In this document: one piece after another, positions 15,597 to 25,167 of the stretch
Layout: the number at the start of each line of letters is the position of its first letter
Numbering within the stretch: position 1 is the stretch's first letter
Made by a program: the position numbers and the translations under genes
Notes under the pieces: generated by a model
The model's database searches: none
Told to the model about the DNA's origin: nothing
The model's input: only the letters and a program-made list of their open reading frames with translations
NCBI GenBank assembly: GCA_963739345.1
Contig: CAVUAA010000001.1
Coordinates: 372,001-436,000 of the forward strand
From: CAVUAA01 sp963739345
GTDB taxonomy: Bacteria; Chlamydiota; Chlamydiia; Chlamydiales; JAFEGQ01
Length of the DNA: 64,000 bases
Reading direction: 5' to 3'

Positions 15597-17678
15597 ATGT
15601 CTGAAGATGCGCACGCAAACCACTTGGTCGGCGAAAAGTCGCCCTACCTGCAGCAACACGCGGACAATCCTGTCGATTGGTATCCGTGGAGCGAGGAGGC
15701 GTTCGCAAGAGCGAAGGTGGAAGATAAACCGATCTTTTTGTCGATTGGCTATGCCACCTGCCACTGGTGCCATGTGATGGCGCACGAGACGTTTGAGAAT
15801 CCGGCGCTGGCCAAGTTGATGAACGAGACGTTTGTGAATGTGAAGGTGGACCGAGAGGAGTTGCCTCACGTTGACAGTCTCTACATGGAATTTGCGCAGG
15901 CGATGCTCGGAGGCGGAGGGGGATGGCCGCTGAATTTGGTGTTGACTCCCGAGCTCAAACCTGTTTTCGCCGCTACGTATATGCCGCCCGAGGCTCGTGG
16001 CGGGATGTTGGGGGTGCGGCAGGTGGTGGAGCGGGTGCGCGATCTGTGGGGCGGTCCGCAGCGGGAGCAGCTGTTTGAGCAGGCCGAGAGGATTCTGGAG
16101 ACGATTGAGGGGGCACAGGTACAAGAGATTGTTCCTGAGCCACTCGACGAACGAGACCGGGCGCTGTTAGAAGGGGTGTGTGAGCTCTATTATCAGGTGG
16201 CCGATCCAAGTTTTGGGGGAATTCAAGGGGCTCCGAAGTTTCCGATGCCGTTCCACTTCTCGTTTATGCTCCGCTATTGGAAGGAGAATGAGGACAGCCG
16301 AGCGCTCTTCTATGTGTCCAAGAGCTTGGACATGATGCAGCGGGGTGGCATCCACGATCATGTGGGGGGTGGATTTTCCCGCTATGCGATCGATGCCGAG
16401 TGGATCGTTCCCCATTTTGAGAAAATGCTCTACGACAATGCATTGCTTGCAAGGGCCTATTTAGAGGCGTGGCAGGCGACGGAGAACGGTCTGTTCAAGG
16501 CGATGACGGAGGAGACACTCGACTATCTGTTGCGTGAGATGCAACACGTGGAAGGTGGGTTTTTCTCTGCGCAAGATGCCGATTCCGAGGGAGAAGAGGG
16601 GCGGTTCTACACGTGGACTGTTGAAGAGGTAATCGATGTCCTGGGTGACGGAGATGGAACGCTCTTTTGTGATTTCTATAACCTGCTTCCGGGAGGAAAT
16701 TTCGACGGGCGCAATGTGATTCACCAGCCGCAAGGGGTGAAGGAGTTTGCCGACGAACAGAGAATGGATCCGCTTGAGCTGGCTGAGGAGCTGGGATCGA
16801 TGCGCCGCCGCCTTTTTGAGGCGCGCGAGAAGCGAGTTCGGCCGTTGCGCGATGAAAAGGTGATCGTCTGCTGGAATGGACTGGTGATTCGAGCGTTGGC
16901 CGAGGCGGGTTTGGCCCTTGGTCGAAAGGACTATGTTGGAGCGGCGCAGCGAGCGGCCAGTTTCTTGGAGAAAGAGTTGTGGAAGGGTGAGCGCCTCTTC
17001 CGTCGCTGGCGCGACGGCGAGGCGGGGCTTGCGGCGTGCAGTGAGGACTACGCCTTTTTGATTGGCGGGCTCCTAAGCCTGTTTCGTGTCGACGGTAACA
17101 CACATTGGTTGCAGTGGACCATTGCGTTGTGCAATGTGCTGACAGAAGTCTATCGGAGTGACGACGGGCCCCTTTTCCGCACCGATGGGACTGATAAAAA
17201 TCTGCTGGTCCGTCAGATCGAATTCTATGACGGGGCCGAGCCGTCTGCTAATGCCGTTCACTGCGAGAACCTGTTGCGTTTGTGGCAGCTGACCGGCGCC
17301 GAGCGCTTTTTATCCGAGGCGGAGGCCATTTTACAGCGCTCCCGCCCCTTCATCGAGCAGCATCCGATTGGCTCCACCTACAGCTGCCTCGCCCTATCCC
17401 GCTACCTCGACCGGAAGGCGCCGACCCTGGTTGTCGCTCTGGGTGAGGGGGAGGAGCTGCGCGATGAGATTGCCGCTGCGCTTGGGAGCCGCTTTGTTCC
17501 GGGCGCGGAGGTGGTGTGGCGGCGGGCGGGCGACGAAGATCTCTTCCACCACATCCCCGGAACCGAATCGCAAGAGTGTGTCGATGGGAAGACGACACTC
17601 TATTTATGTCGCGAAGGGCGATGTGAAGCGCCTGTGAATGATCCGAAACAAATCCTCAAGATAGTGAGAGAACTATGA
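15597..17678 (+). CDS. thioredoxin-domain protein of the YyaL/DUF255 family
   Basis: A 693-residue protein (a GTG nine bases upstream would add three residues). The N-terminal 170 residues form a DUF255 thioredoxin-like domain that begins LVGEKSPYLQQHADNPVDW and has the active site YATCHWCHVM. Family signatures GGGGGWPLNLVLTP and ATYMPPEAR follow. The rest is an (alpha/alpha)6 glycosidase-like barrel with SFMLRYW, MQRGGIHDHVGGGFSRY and HFEKMLYDNALLARAY. The family is widespread (human SPATA20), including chlamydiae, but its reaction is unknown. No signal peptide is present. Its stop overlaps the next ATG by four bases. Confidence 0.9.
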   Translation: MSEDAHANHLVGEKSPYLQQHADNPVDWYPWSEEAFARAKVEDKPIFLSIGYATCHWCHVMAHETFENPALAKLMNETFVNVKVDREELPHVDSLYMEFAQAMLGGGGGWPLNLVLTPELKPVFAATYMPPEARGGMLGVRQVVERVRDLWGGPQREQLFEQAERILETIEGAQVQEIVPEPLDERDRALLEGVCELYYQVADPSFGGIQGAPKFPMPFHFSFMLRYWKENEDSRALFYVSKSLDMMQRGGIHDHVGGGFSRYAIDAEWIVPHFEKMLYDNALLARAYLEAWQATENGLFKAMTEETLDYLLREMQHVEGGFFSAQDADSEGEEGRFYTWTVEEVIDVLGDGDGTLFCDFYNLLPGGNFDGRNVIHQPQGVKEFADEQRMDPLELAEELGSMRRRLFEAREKRVRPLRDEKVIVCWNGLVIRALAEAGLALGRKDYVGAAQRAASFLEKELWKGERLFRRWRDGEAGLAACSEDYAFLIGGLLSLFRVDGNTHWLQWTIALCNVLTEVYRSDDGPLFRTDGTDKNLLVRQIEFYDGAEPSANAVHCENLLRLWQLTGAERFLSEAEAILQRSRPFIEQHPIGSTYSCLALSRYLDRKAPTLVVALGEGEELRDEIAAALGSRFVPGAEVVWRRAGDEDLFHHIPGTESQECVDGKTTLYLCREGRCEAPVNDPKQILKIVREL

Positions 17679-18580
17679 AAAAATTGCTGATGATTCTTTT
17701 GGGAGTGGCCGCAACAGGCGCACTCCAAGCGCAGTGTAGCGTAACCGTGGGCGCCGATGCGCTTCTTTGGCGCCCTTGCGCCCCCGCCTTCCGCTACGCG
17801 GTTCGGGAGCAGGTGAGTGGACTCAACACGCGGAGCAATATCCGTACCGTCGATGCTGAGTACAACTGGGGCTATCGTCTCCGTGCTGCTTACCAGAACG
17901 ATTGTGACACGCAGCTTCAGATCGACTACCTCTACTTCCAGCCTGAAGATAGCAAGAGCGTTTCGGCCAGTGGAGCCGCGTTGCGCGGTCCTCTGAACGG
18001 GACTGGCTACGATCAGTTGAATGCCCACGACCGGTACACATTCCAGGAGGCCAACCTGAAAGGACGGCGTGCTGTTTGGTCCGGTCGTTGCGCAACGTTG
18101 TATGGCGCCGTGGGCGTCCGATGGCTTGATGTAAAGAACAGTGGCCGGGTTAACGGACTGACTGGGCAAGGAGTGGGTGTCGGTCGGACAAATGCTAAGC
18201 TGTGGGGCGTAGGCGCCGTGGTACAAGCGGGTCTTGGCTATCGAGTATTCAGCTGTATCCACCTCGTGGGAGAGCTAGGATTGTCTGGCCTCGCTGGTCA
18301 GCGCTCGCTCGTCACTTTTGCTCGTGACCCTGTAGCTAACTCATCGGCCTTGACCAACTATGGCGAAGAGACAGTCTGCTTCCCAGGCCTTGAGAATCGG
18401 ATTGTGCTGAAGTACAGCCGGCAGTGTGGCTGCTTTGATCTAGCCGGTCACATCGGTTGGGATCAGCAGTACTACATCGGCGCGATGAAGTTTGGTTCGC
18501 TATTCACAGCGACGCCCGATGCGGCCGCTGAAACTATTGGCATGAGCGGCATGGTCCTTGGCTTCTCGGCGGGGTATTAA
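17675..18580 (+). CDS. MOMP-like outer-membrane protein
   Basis: A 301-residue protein with a Sec signal peptide (MKKLLMILLGVAATGALQAQ). The mature part starts with ADALLWRPCAPAFRYAV and shows alternating beta strands with scattered cysteines. It ends GMVLGFSAGY, a plausible barrel-closing strand. The opening W-x-P-C pattern and the Cys content resemble the MOMP-like porin families of environmental chlamydiae. The next gene is a clear paralogue. The start overlaps the YyaL-type gene by four bases, so the genes are coupled. Confidence 0.75.
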   Translation: MKKLLMILLGVAATGALQAQCSVTVGADALLWRPCAPAFRYAVREQVSGLNTRSNIRTVDAEYNWGYRLRAAYQNDCDTQLQIDYLYFQPEDSKSVSASGAALRGPLNGTGYDQLNAHDRYTFQEANLKGRRAVWSGRCATLYGAVGVRWLDVKNSGRVNGLTGQGVGVGRTNAKLWGVGAVVQAGLGYRVFSCIHLVGELGLSGLAGQRSLVTFARDPVANSSALTNYGEETVCFPGLENRIVLKYSRQCGCFDLAGHIGWDQQYYIGAMKFGSLFTATPDAAAETIGMSGMVLGFSAGY

Positions 18581-18582
18581 GC

Positions 18583-19515
18583 ATGAAGAAGCTAGCGATT
18601 CTATTACTGCTCGCAGCAACTCCAGTGCTTCACGCACTGGCAGGCGCCTTGATTGAAGTGGATCTGGCGGCGCTCTACTGGCAGCCGTGCACACCGTCGC
18701 GCACCTATGCGACATTTGGCACAGTCGACCAAAACCAGACCAATATCAAGTTGGCCACCATTGATCCTGACTACCACTGGGGTATTCGTGTGGGTGCGAA
18801 ATACACCAATACCTGCTCCAACATTTGGGTCAAGTTTAGTGGCTTACGTTTGTGGGCGATTGATCGGACTGAGTTAAAGGGGGGTGAGTTTCAAGCGACG
18901 CTTCTTCCCAACCAGGCGATCCCCGGTCTTATCATGAAGGACCTAGTTGACATTGATTATTACACTATTGATGTGAGCAGCGGCCACACCTGGCGGTGCA
19001 GCCCCCGTTTGTCGGCCGACCTCTACGCCCTCTTTCGCTACGGCTTTTTACGTCGGCAGGAGAAGGGGGCTGCTGTAGGGACAGCAGACCCTCAACCTGT
19101 GCAGAGTCTCCGTCTCCACGGCAGGTTTAAGGGGCCCGGTTTTGGGATGGGGTTTTCGAGTCACTACGACATTGCGTGTAGTTTCTCTTTACGGACGAAC
19201 ATGATGGTGGGTGGCCTCTACGGTCATCAGCTCTATGCCACCTCAACCGTGGTAGAGCTGAGTGGAGCGCCTGCTGGTTCCACCGGTCTGCGCGACGTCC
19301 ACTCTGGCTGCATTCCGATGTTTGATGTGAGTGTGGCGCTGGAGTACAGCCGCTACTATTGCGACTTCATCACCATTGCTGCACAGATTGGATGGGAGGC
19401 TAACCATTACTTTGGTGCCATCCCTGTTCCAGGTGATAACAGTCTGTTGGTCGGGATCCACCGCCAAAACATTGGCTTTGGCGGTCCATTCATTAATCTT
19501 GCCCTGAGGTTTTAA
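18583..19515 (+). CDS. MOMP-like outer-membrane protein, tandem paralogue
   Basis: A 310-residue paralogue of the preceding gene. It has a signal peptide (MKKLAILLLLAATPVLHALA), then the shared opening AALYWQPCTPSRTYA, a DPDYHWGIRVGA block matching DAEYNWGYRLRA upstream, and CDFITIAAQIGWEANHYFGA matching CFDLAGHIGWDQQYYIGA. It ends in NLALRF, with a C-terminal Phe typical of BamA-inserted barrels. It begins two bases after the first paralogue stops. Pores or adhesive surface proteins are the likely roles, by family analogy only. Confidence 0.75.
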   Translation: MKKLAILLLLAATPVLHALAGALIEVDLAALYWQPCTPSRTYATFGTVDQNQTNIKLATIDPDYHWGIRVGAKYTNTCSNIWVKFSGLRLWAIDRTELKGGEFQATLLPNQAIPGLIMKDLVDIDYYTIDVSSGHTWRCSPRLSADLYALFRYGFLRRQEKGAAVGTADPQPVQSLRLHGRFKGPGFGMGFSSHYDIACSFSLRTNMMVGGLYGHQLYATSTVVELSGAPAGSTGLRDVHSGCIPMFDVSVALEYSRYYCDFITIAAQIGWEANHYFGAIPVPGDNSLLVGIHRQNIGFGGPFINLALRF

Positions 19516-19528
19516 CGAGGAGAGGCCT

Positions 19529-21184
19529 ATGTCTGAACAGCGGGTCGTCAAACTGGTGTTGCAGCCCACTCAGATTGTCGCTAGGGCCCTGAAGTTGTGG
19601 GAAGCTGATCCAGACCCACAGCACCTCGACACGGCGATTACCACCCTATCGAAGATTCGGCGGGTTGTAGTCGTTCAGAACAGGGTGGACGTGGAAAAGA
19701 AACGAGCCGCTTGGGTTGACAAAGTGATGAGGGCGATTCCGTTGGACGCCATTGATCATGCGCGGCAGTTTCTGGCGGTCATGCATGACCTGGTTCCGGT
19801 TGGCATTGATCGAGGTGGTCGGAGAGGGCGTAGTCTGGGCTGGGAGGAGAAGTATCAGCAATACGTCACCGGCCTGCACTGGGCTCGACGTGGCTACATG
19901 AGCGTGAATTTTCCGTTACCCTACCTTGAGCACATGAAATCGTGTGAAGAGTGCGGAACCGTTCAGACGTTCAATCAGCTTGTCGACGGGTTTCTGCCGA
20001 ACCAGATAACGCCTGAGTTTTGCTCAAAAACAATCGGTTTTTTAGAGGCGCGAGTCTATCACTCGTGGAACAACGGTATGAGTCGCAAGCCTTGGAAACA
20101 GTTTGAGGGTGTTCTCGACAAGCTTGTCGAGGTCCCTGAGTTTCCCAGGGTCTATTTTCGCCATGTGCTGAGCTGCACTAGAAAGTGTGGGTCATGGCGT
20201 ACTTTTAAGTCTGTTGTGAAGCGACGCGAGGTGCTGGCGCCGCCCGATCTGCGGGCCGCCATGGAGTTTCTCAATAGGGACGATCTGCGTGGACCAAGTG
20301 ACAAATTAAAGAGGCCTGCCCGTCGATATCAAGGGCTACAGTTACTCGTGACTCGGTGTAGTCAGGTGGAGCCTGAGCGCGTGCGATCGAGTCTGCTTGA
20401 GGCGTTATTTTGCATGACTGCCGATCAGGACTCGGCGCGTCATAGTCGCGACCCGTTCCTTCAAGATAGCCAGTTCTTCAATGTGAAAGACGTGGGTGTG
20501 GTTAACTGCAGTTTGGAGAAGCTGGAGAAGATAGTCCTGCATGCGGAACGGCGGTTCAAATTCATGCTTAAGTTATTGGTTGCCATTCACGGCGACGGAT
20601 ATCTGTATAGAGGGAGGCCGGCATTCTTTGGATGTGGGATTGCGGGTGCCAAGGGGACCGAGCTGCTGCACTCGGCCATTACTGCCAACGTCGATCGCAG
20701 ACGTTCGGGCAACGACGCGTGGGATCTGTGTAAGAAGGGTGGCGTCTTCTACTCACACAAGTTCCTCGAAGAGATCAATCACACCATCCCATTAGACGTT
20801 GAGTACAACAATGTAGATGGTTGGATCGAAGACAAGTGGGGCAGTAAAGGGGGAGTGCGCGGGGTGATGGATCCGATCTTCAATGCGACGGCAGCCGGCA
20901 CTAACGACCCGTTGCAGGGATGGTGGCGGTTTGTGACCGTTCTGTTTAAGGCAAACACAGCTGCTGCTATCCGGTACTCGCAGGATGCAAAGAAGCTGGA
21001 GTACGTCAAGATTCATCAGTGGGTCTTTGACCACGTAGCCCCACACAAAGGTGAGCAACGGAAGCTGAATCCAGGCTTTTTCGCCCGATGTGTCCTGGAG
21101 GATATGGGCGCTGAATATGTTGTGGACCTGGGCAACTTAAAGCAACTCTTCTTGGACTGGCAGAAGAAGTTGCTCGATGAGTGA
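19529..21184 (+). CDS. hypothetical protein with two CxxCG-type repeats
   Basis: A 551-residue soluble protein without a signal peptide or known domain. Two segments are alike: EHMKSCEECGTVQTFNQLV (near residue 134) and RHVLSCTRKCGSWRTFKSVV (near residue 214). Each pairs a His with two cysteines before a TF motif, which could bind metal or simply reflect an internal duplication. A later part (FGCGIAGAKGTELLHSAI) is unrelated. GAGGAGAG lies just before the ATG at 19529, 13 bases after the MOMP-like gene, so it is probably in the same operon. It may be lineage-specific. Confidence 0.6.
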   Translation: MSEQRVVKLVLQPTQIVARALKLWEADPDPQHLDTAITTLSKIRRVVVVQNRVDVEKKRAAWVDKVMRAIPLDAIDHARQFLAVMHDLVPVGIDRGGRRGRSLGWEEKYQQYVTGLHWARRGYMSVNFPLPYLEHMKSCEECGTVQTFNQLVDGFLPNQITPEFCSKTIGFLEARVYHSWNNGMSRKPWKQFEGVLDKLVEVPEFPRVYFRHVLSCTRKCGSWRTFKSVVKRREVLAPPDLRAAMEFLNRDDLRGPSDKLKRPARRYQGLQLLVTRCSQVEPERVRSSLLEALFCMTADQDSARHSRDPFLQDSQFFNVKDVGVVNCSLEKLEKIVLHAERRFKFMLKLLVAIHGDGYLYRGRPAFFGCGIAGAKGTELLHSAITANVDRRRSGNDAWDLCKKGGVFYSHKFLEEINHTIPLDVEYNNVDGWIEDKWGSKGGVRGVMDPIFNATAAGTNDPLQGWWRFVTVLFKANTAAAIRYSQDAKKLEYVKIHQWVFDHVAPHKGEQRKLNPGFFARCVLEDMGAEYVVDLGNLKQLFLDWQKKLLDE

Positions 21185-21198
21185 GAATAGGGTAAAAT
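21170..21198 (+). promoter_or_regulatory. putative promoter giving a leaderless TPR-gene transcript
   Basis: TTGCTC (21170-21175) and TAAAAT (21193-21198) are 17 bases apart. The ATG is only seven bases after the -10, where transcription would normally begin, and no Shine-Dalgarno is present. Confidence 0.45.
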
Positions 21199-21205
21199 AG
21201 CCCTT

Positions 21206-23254
21206 ATGTGCGCAAATCAAGATCCACTGGCAGTCTATCGCAACGTGTTGAATCAGCAGGCCTTCGGGCCGTTGGAGGAGATGGAGGCACCCGCTCGTTG
21301 GAAGGGGTTGTCCGATGCGGAGCGGCAAGCGCTCGCCATGCTCTTCGTCTGGAGGGGCGAGCGGGCTCTCGTCGGGGGAAAAGAGGGTGTTGAGGAAAGT
21401 TTTTTATTGTCGGAGCAGGTGGCCCCGGAGAATGCGGTTCCTCTTTATTGGCAGGGGATCGCCTGGCTGAAAGGTGGAGTTCGGGCGGGTTCGAATGAGC
21501 TGATCGGGAGGGCGTGCAAGAAGTTTTCGGAGGCGTTGGAGATCGATCCGCAGCAGGGCGATGCGTGGCACGGATGGGCGGTTGCTTTGTGCCGTCTTGG
21601 CGTCGCTGAGGGTAACGCTCACCGGTTCGAGGAGGCGGATGGGAAGTTTGAGATGGCATCGGGGTGTGAGGGTGACGTCGCACGCCTCTATCGCGATTGG
21701 GGGAGGTGCTGGCAGCAGTCGGGTGGATTGTCTGAAGAGGCGATCGATTACCGGAGGGCTGCTGACAAGTATGAGAAGGCGAAGGATCTAGGCTTTAATG
21801 AACCGACGTTTTGGCTCGACTATGGACAGGCAATGGGGACATTGGCGCAGCTTGTTGGTGATGTACGGTTGCTTGATGAGGCGCTTGCCGCCTATGGGAC
21901 TGCCGTCAAGGTGGCAGAGCACGATCCGGCCGGGTGGATTTTGTATGGCCGGACGTTGCGGCGAGTCTTTCACCTGACGGGGGATGCATCCTATCTGCGA
22001 AGGGCTGAAGAGTGCTTCGAGCGGGCGAGTAAGATTGATGATCAGATCGCTGAGCTCTGGCTTGAGTGGGGAGAGTTGCTTTTAGTCACGGCCCATGTGA
22101 GTGGTAGTGAGCGGGATCTGGAGGAGGCGTTGCTGAAACTGCGGCGGGCTGAAGAGGTGGGTGAGGGGTCCTTTGAGGTGACCAGCCTGCTCATTCGGGC
22201 GCTGACGGAGTTGGGATTGGAAGGGGATGGGCGGCTAGACCTGCTCAAAGAGGCTCAGGCGCGAGCAAGTGCAGCGGTCAGTGTTGCATTCGGTGATGCA
22301 ACGATGCTTTGTCGGTTGGGTGATGCGGAGATGGCGCTGGCAATCTACTTCTCGGAGATGCCTGAACTGCGGCAGGCGATTGACCACTACACGGCGGCGA
22401 TTGAGATTGATTCTGGTCATTTGGAGGCCCGTCTGGGACTCGCCTCTGCATCCTATTCTGTCGGACTATTTGAGCGGGACTTCAATCAATTTGAGCAGTG
22501 CGCTCGTCACTGTCAGCAGATCATCGAGACGGACGAGTCTGTTGTTGATGCGTGGAATGAGTGGGGGATGGCTCTCTTTAAGATGGCCGAGCTGACCGGA
22601 CGTGCCGACTACGCTGAGCTGGCACTCGAGCGGTTCGATCGGGCGATTCAGTTGCGTGGAGGCTGGGAGGGGAGTCCTAACGAAGAGTGGGTGTTCAACT
22701 ACGCTGCGTGTGCTGACTTTTTGGGAACCTTGATCGACGATGAAGAGTGCCACCACAGGGCTGTTCAGGTGCTTAGCCGTCTATTGAAGCGGTCGCCCGA
22801 CGACCGGGGAATTCGTTTCCAGTTGGCGCTTGCGTGGATCCACTTCGGGGAGGTTGTCTCCGACCCTGAGTGCTACGACCAGGCGATTGAGCATCTTAAA
22901 CTGCTTGCAGATGCGGATCCGGATGATGAGGTGGTGTGGGATGAGCTGGGGTGTGCTCTGATCGCTCTTGCACAGATGGTTGACGATCCGGGCCATCGGA
23001 TGGAGTCGGCCGGCTTTCGGGAGCAGGCTGAGCAGCATTTGATCCGGGCCGCCGGCCTTGGAAGTAATGAGGCCTACTACCATCTAGCGTGGCTCTACAC
23101 CCATCTCGGCCAATACACAGCCGCCACCCTCAGTTTGCGTCGGTCGGCTGAGCGGGGAAGTTTACCGCCAATCGAGGATGTCCTTCAAGACGACTGGCTA
23201 AAAGAATTGCGTGATACTCGAGAGTTCCAACTCTTCTTGAACGAATTGGGTTAG
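21206..23254 (+). CDS. tetratricopeptide repeat protein
   Basis: A 682-residue soluble protein made almost wholly of helical repeats. Many units have the TPR pattern with W-x-x-W/Y-G-x-A-L and a later A-x-x-x-F/Y-x-x-A, for example DAWHGWAVALCRLG, PTFWLDYGQAMGTLA, AELWLEWGELLLV and DAWNEWGMALFKMAE. Spacing is longer and more even than in classic 34-residue TPRs, about 50-70 residues. No signal peptide, membrane helix or enzyme domain is visible. TPR proteins in chlamydiae often act as chaperones or scaffolds, for instance for type III secretion, but nothing here shows the partner. Confidence 0.8.
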   Translation: MCANQDPLAVYRNVLNQQAFGPLEEMEAPARWKGLSDAERQALAMLFVWRGERALVGGKEGVEESFLLSEQVAPENAVPLYWQGIAWLKGGVRAGSNELIGRACKKFSEALEIDPQQGDAWHGWAVALCRLGVAEGNAHRFEEADGKFEMASGCEGDVARLYRDWGRCWQQSGGLSEEAIDYRRAADKYEKAKDLGFNEPTFWLDYGQAMGTLAQLVGDVRLLDEALAAYGTAVKVAEHDPAGWILYGRTLRRVFHLTGDASYLRRAEECFERASKIDDQIAELWLEWGELLLVTAHVSGSERDLEEALLKLRRAEEVGEGSFEVTSLLIRALTELGLEGDGRLDLLKEAQARASAAVSVAFGDATMLCRLGDAEMALAIYFSEMPELRQAIDHYTAAIEIDSGHLEARLGLASASYSVGLFERDFNQFEQCARHCQQIIETDESVVDAWNEWGMALFKMAELTGRADYAELALERFDRAIQLRGGWEGSPNEEWVFNYAACADFLGTLIDDEECHHRAVQVLSRLLKRSPDDRGIRFQLALAWIHFGEVVSDPECYDQAIEHLKLLADADPDDEVVWDELGCALIALAQMVDDPGHRMESAGFREQAEQHLIRAAGLGSNEAYYHLAWLYTHLGQYTAATLSLRRSAERGSLPPIEDVLQDDWLKELRDTREFQLFLNELG

Positions 23255-23266
23255 AGGCGCTATAAT
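23237..23266 (+). promoter_or_regulatory. putative promoter of mgtE, leaderless configuration
   Basis: TTGAAC (23237-23242) and a perfect TATAAT (23261-23266) are 18 bases apart. The mgtE ATG at 23274 lies seven bases after the -10, so the transcript would start at or next to the start codon. There is no purine-rich ribosome-binding site. Confidence 0.55.
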
Positions 23267-23273
23267 CTCTTCC

Positions 23274-24764
23274 ATGACGACGGGAGATCAGACACTACAT
23301 CTGACTGAACGTGAAGGGGATGACCACAAGCCTGTGGGCGTCGGTAATCTGATGGAGTCGCGTACTAGTCATCTCGATGATTTGCTTGACGAGCGGCTCA
23401 ATGATGCCTTTTCCTTGAACACTCGGGATGTCCATCTCAACGAGGTGGCTGCCATCGCCTCCGAGCACTCCCCCATAGACCTCGCCTATGCCGCTTCCCG
23501 CCTCCCTCCACACGCCCGCTACGTCGTCTACCGAAATCTTCCTGACTGGGAGGCGAAGGTTGGCTTCGCCATCCATACTGACGGCTCGACCAGAACCGTC
23601 CTTTTTCGGCAGATGGGGGGCGAGGAGCTAGTTGAGTTGATCGACCGGATGCCGGCAGACGAGGCCGTTTGGGTGCTCGACAACCTTCCCGATCGCCGCC
23701 TTCGCCGATTGATGGAGGAGCTTGAACCAACGCACGCCGCCGCGATTAGTGAGCTGAGCCAGCACGACCGCCATTCAGCTGGCCGGATCATGACATCTGA
23801 ATTTTTTGCTTTTACCGAGGATGTCACGATCGGCGAGGCGGTTCGCTATATTCGTGAGCATCCGGGCGTCGATCTTACCAGCCATCTTTTCGTCGTCAAT
23901 CGGAACGGAGCGTTAGAGGGGCAGGTACCTGCTCGTAACCTGATCGTCAATAGTCGAGACGCCACTCTCAGAGAGGTGATGCTACCCATTGCCCATCAAG
24001 TTAATCCCGATACCCCGCGGGATGAAGTGGTCGACCTGGCTGAGCGCTACAAGGTGTCAGCTCTCCCCGTCGTTGATGGGGGCGGAGCGCTCGTGGGCGT
24101 CGTCACCCATGCCGAGGTGGTCGAGGCGATGGAGGATAGGGCTGATGAGACGATGGGGCAGATGGCCGGAACGTTAGAAGATGTGGGAGCCAACGAATCG
24201 AATTTAAGACGTTTCTTCGCCCGCGCACCGTGGTTACTTGTTACTCTGTGTGGTGGCCTTATTAACGCCGCCAACTTAGCCTTCTTTGAAGGGATTTTGA
24301 ATCCCTGGATGGCCTTTTCCATCTTCTTCGTCCCGCTTGTGACTGGAATGTCCGGTAACGTCGGCGTCCAGTGCAGCACCGTATTCGTTCGCTCAATGGC
24401 GATCGGGATGCTTACAGGGGGAAGACGACGTGAGGCGATCTCGAAGGAGCTGACAATCGGCTTCACCACAGGCCTCGTCTTTGGGGTGGTGTGTGGGGTT
24501 GCTGTCTACGCCCTCAATGTCCTTGGCATTCACAACATGGGAGCACACCCCATGGCCGTGGCTGTGGTGGTCAGTGCGGGTCTCTTCGGCGCATGCCTCA
24601 CCGCGACCGTCCTGGGGGTCTTCTCACCCCTTTTCTTCGCCCGGATTGGGGTCGATCCAGCCGTCTCCTCAGGGCCTATCGTTACCGCTTTCAACGACGT
24701 CTTCTCAATGATTATGTATTTCTTGATCGCCAAAGCCATCGGCGGTTTTTTCATCTTCACTTAA
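23274..24764 (+). CDS. mgtE: magnesium transporter MgtE
   Basis: MgtE is a Mg2+-gated Mg2+ channel in the inner membrane. The 496 residues show the full layout: an acidic helical N-domain (about 60-170, with LIDRMPADEAVWVLDNLPD), two CBS domains (about 175-300, with IMTSEFFAF and ALPVVDGGGALVGVVTHAEVVEAM), and five C-terminal membrane helices. The channel section has RAPWLLVTLCGGLINAANL and PLVTGMSGNVGVQCST, with GPIVTAFNDVFS near the end as the usual TxDxxS-type ion site. Its stop overlaps the ATG of the next gene by one base. Confidence 0.95.
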   Translation: MTTGDQTLHLTEREGDDHKPVGVGNLMESRTSHLDDLLDERLNDAFSLNTRDVHLNEVAAIASEHSPIDLAYAASRLPPHARYVVYRNLPDWEAKVGFAIHTDGSTRTVLFRQMGGEELVELIDRMPADEAVWVLDNLPDRRLRRLMEELEPTHAAAISELSQHDRHSAGRIMTSEFFAFTEDVTIGEAVRYIREHPGVDLTSHLFVVNRNGALEGQVPARNLIVNSRDATLREVMLPIAHQVNPDTPRDEVVDLAERYKVSALPVVDGGGALVGVVTHAEVVEAMEDRADETMGQMAGTLEDVGANESNLRRFFARAPWLLVTLCGGLINAANLAFFEGILNPWMAFSIFFVPLVTGMSGNVGVQCSTVFVRSMAIGMLTGGRRREAISKELTIGFTTGLVFGVVCGVAVYALNVLGIHNMGAHPMAVAVVVSAGLFGACLTATVLGVFSPLFFARIGVDPAVSSGPIVTAFNDVFSMIMYFLIAKAIGGFFIFT

Positions 24765-25165
24765 TGCGCCACTTCTCCAGTACAATTGTGGTAGCTGAAA
24801 ATCGGCTCGAGGAATCGCTCTGGATGAGAAAAAGGCTTTATCGGCGTACGCCAAAGAACTACCAGGGGACCGCCCCTACCAGCCACCATTTGCAGGATAT
24901 TCTGCCGGCGGTGCTGGGGAAGGTAGGAGAGGCGTACAAGGAGAGACCTGATCTGGTCATGGCAGCGTGGAGTCAGGTGATTGGACCGCAGCTAGCGGGC
25001 ATGACCGAACCGGTCTCTTTTGTGGATGGGGTTTTGGTCGTGCGGGTGAAAAACAGCAGCCTTTACGCTTTGATGAGACAGTATGAGAGGCCAAAGCTGG
25101 TAAGGAAATTAAGGGAACGTTTCCCACAGACACTGATCAAAAACATTATCTTTCGCGCCGGGTAG
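24764..25165 (+). CDS. dciA: DciA-like DUF721 protein (putative replicative helicase loader)
   Basis: DUF721/DciA proteins help load the replicative helicase DnaB in bacteria without DnaC. The ATG at 24764 gives 133 residues; an in-frame ATG at 24824 (MRKRLYRRTPKNYQG) would give 113 and may be the real start, since the first 20 residues look unlike the family. The core matches the family: AAWSQVIGPQLAGMTEPVSF then GVLVVRVKNSSLYALMRQYERPKLVRKLRE. The position directly before gyrB matches the chlamydial gene order. Confidence 0.75.
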   Translation: MRHFSSTIVVAENRLEESLWMRKRLYRRTPKNYQGTAPTSHHLQDILPAVLGKVGEAYKERPDLVMAAWSQVIGPQLAGMTEPVSFVDGVLVVRVKNSSLYALMRQYERPKLVRKLRERFPQTLIKNIIFRAG

Positions 25166-25167
25166 GA

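Noticed and set aside
15516..16124. Upstream extension of the aldolase frame on the minus strand
   Set aside because: It lies opposite the YyaL-type gene and gives a product unlike any aldolase. The start at 15515 has a good ribosome-binding site.
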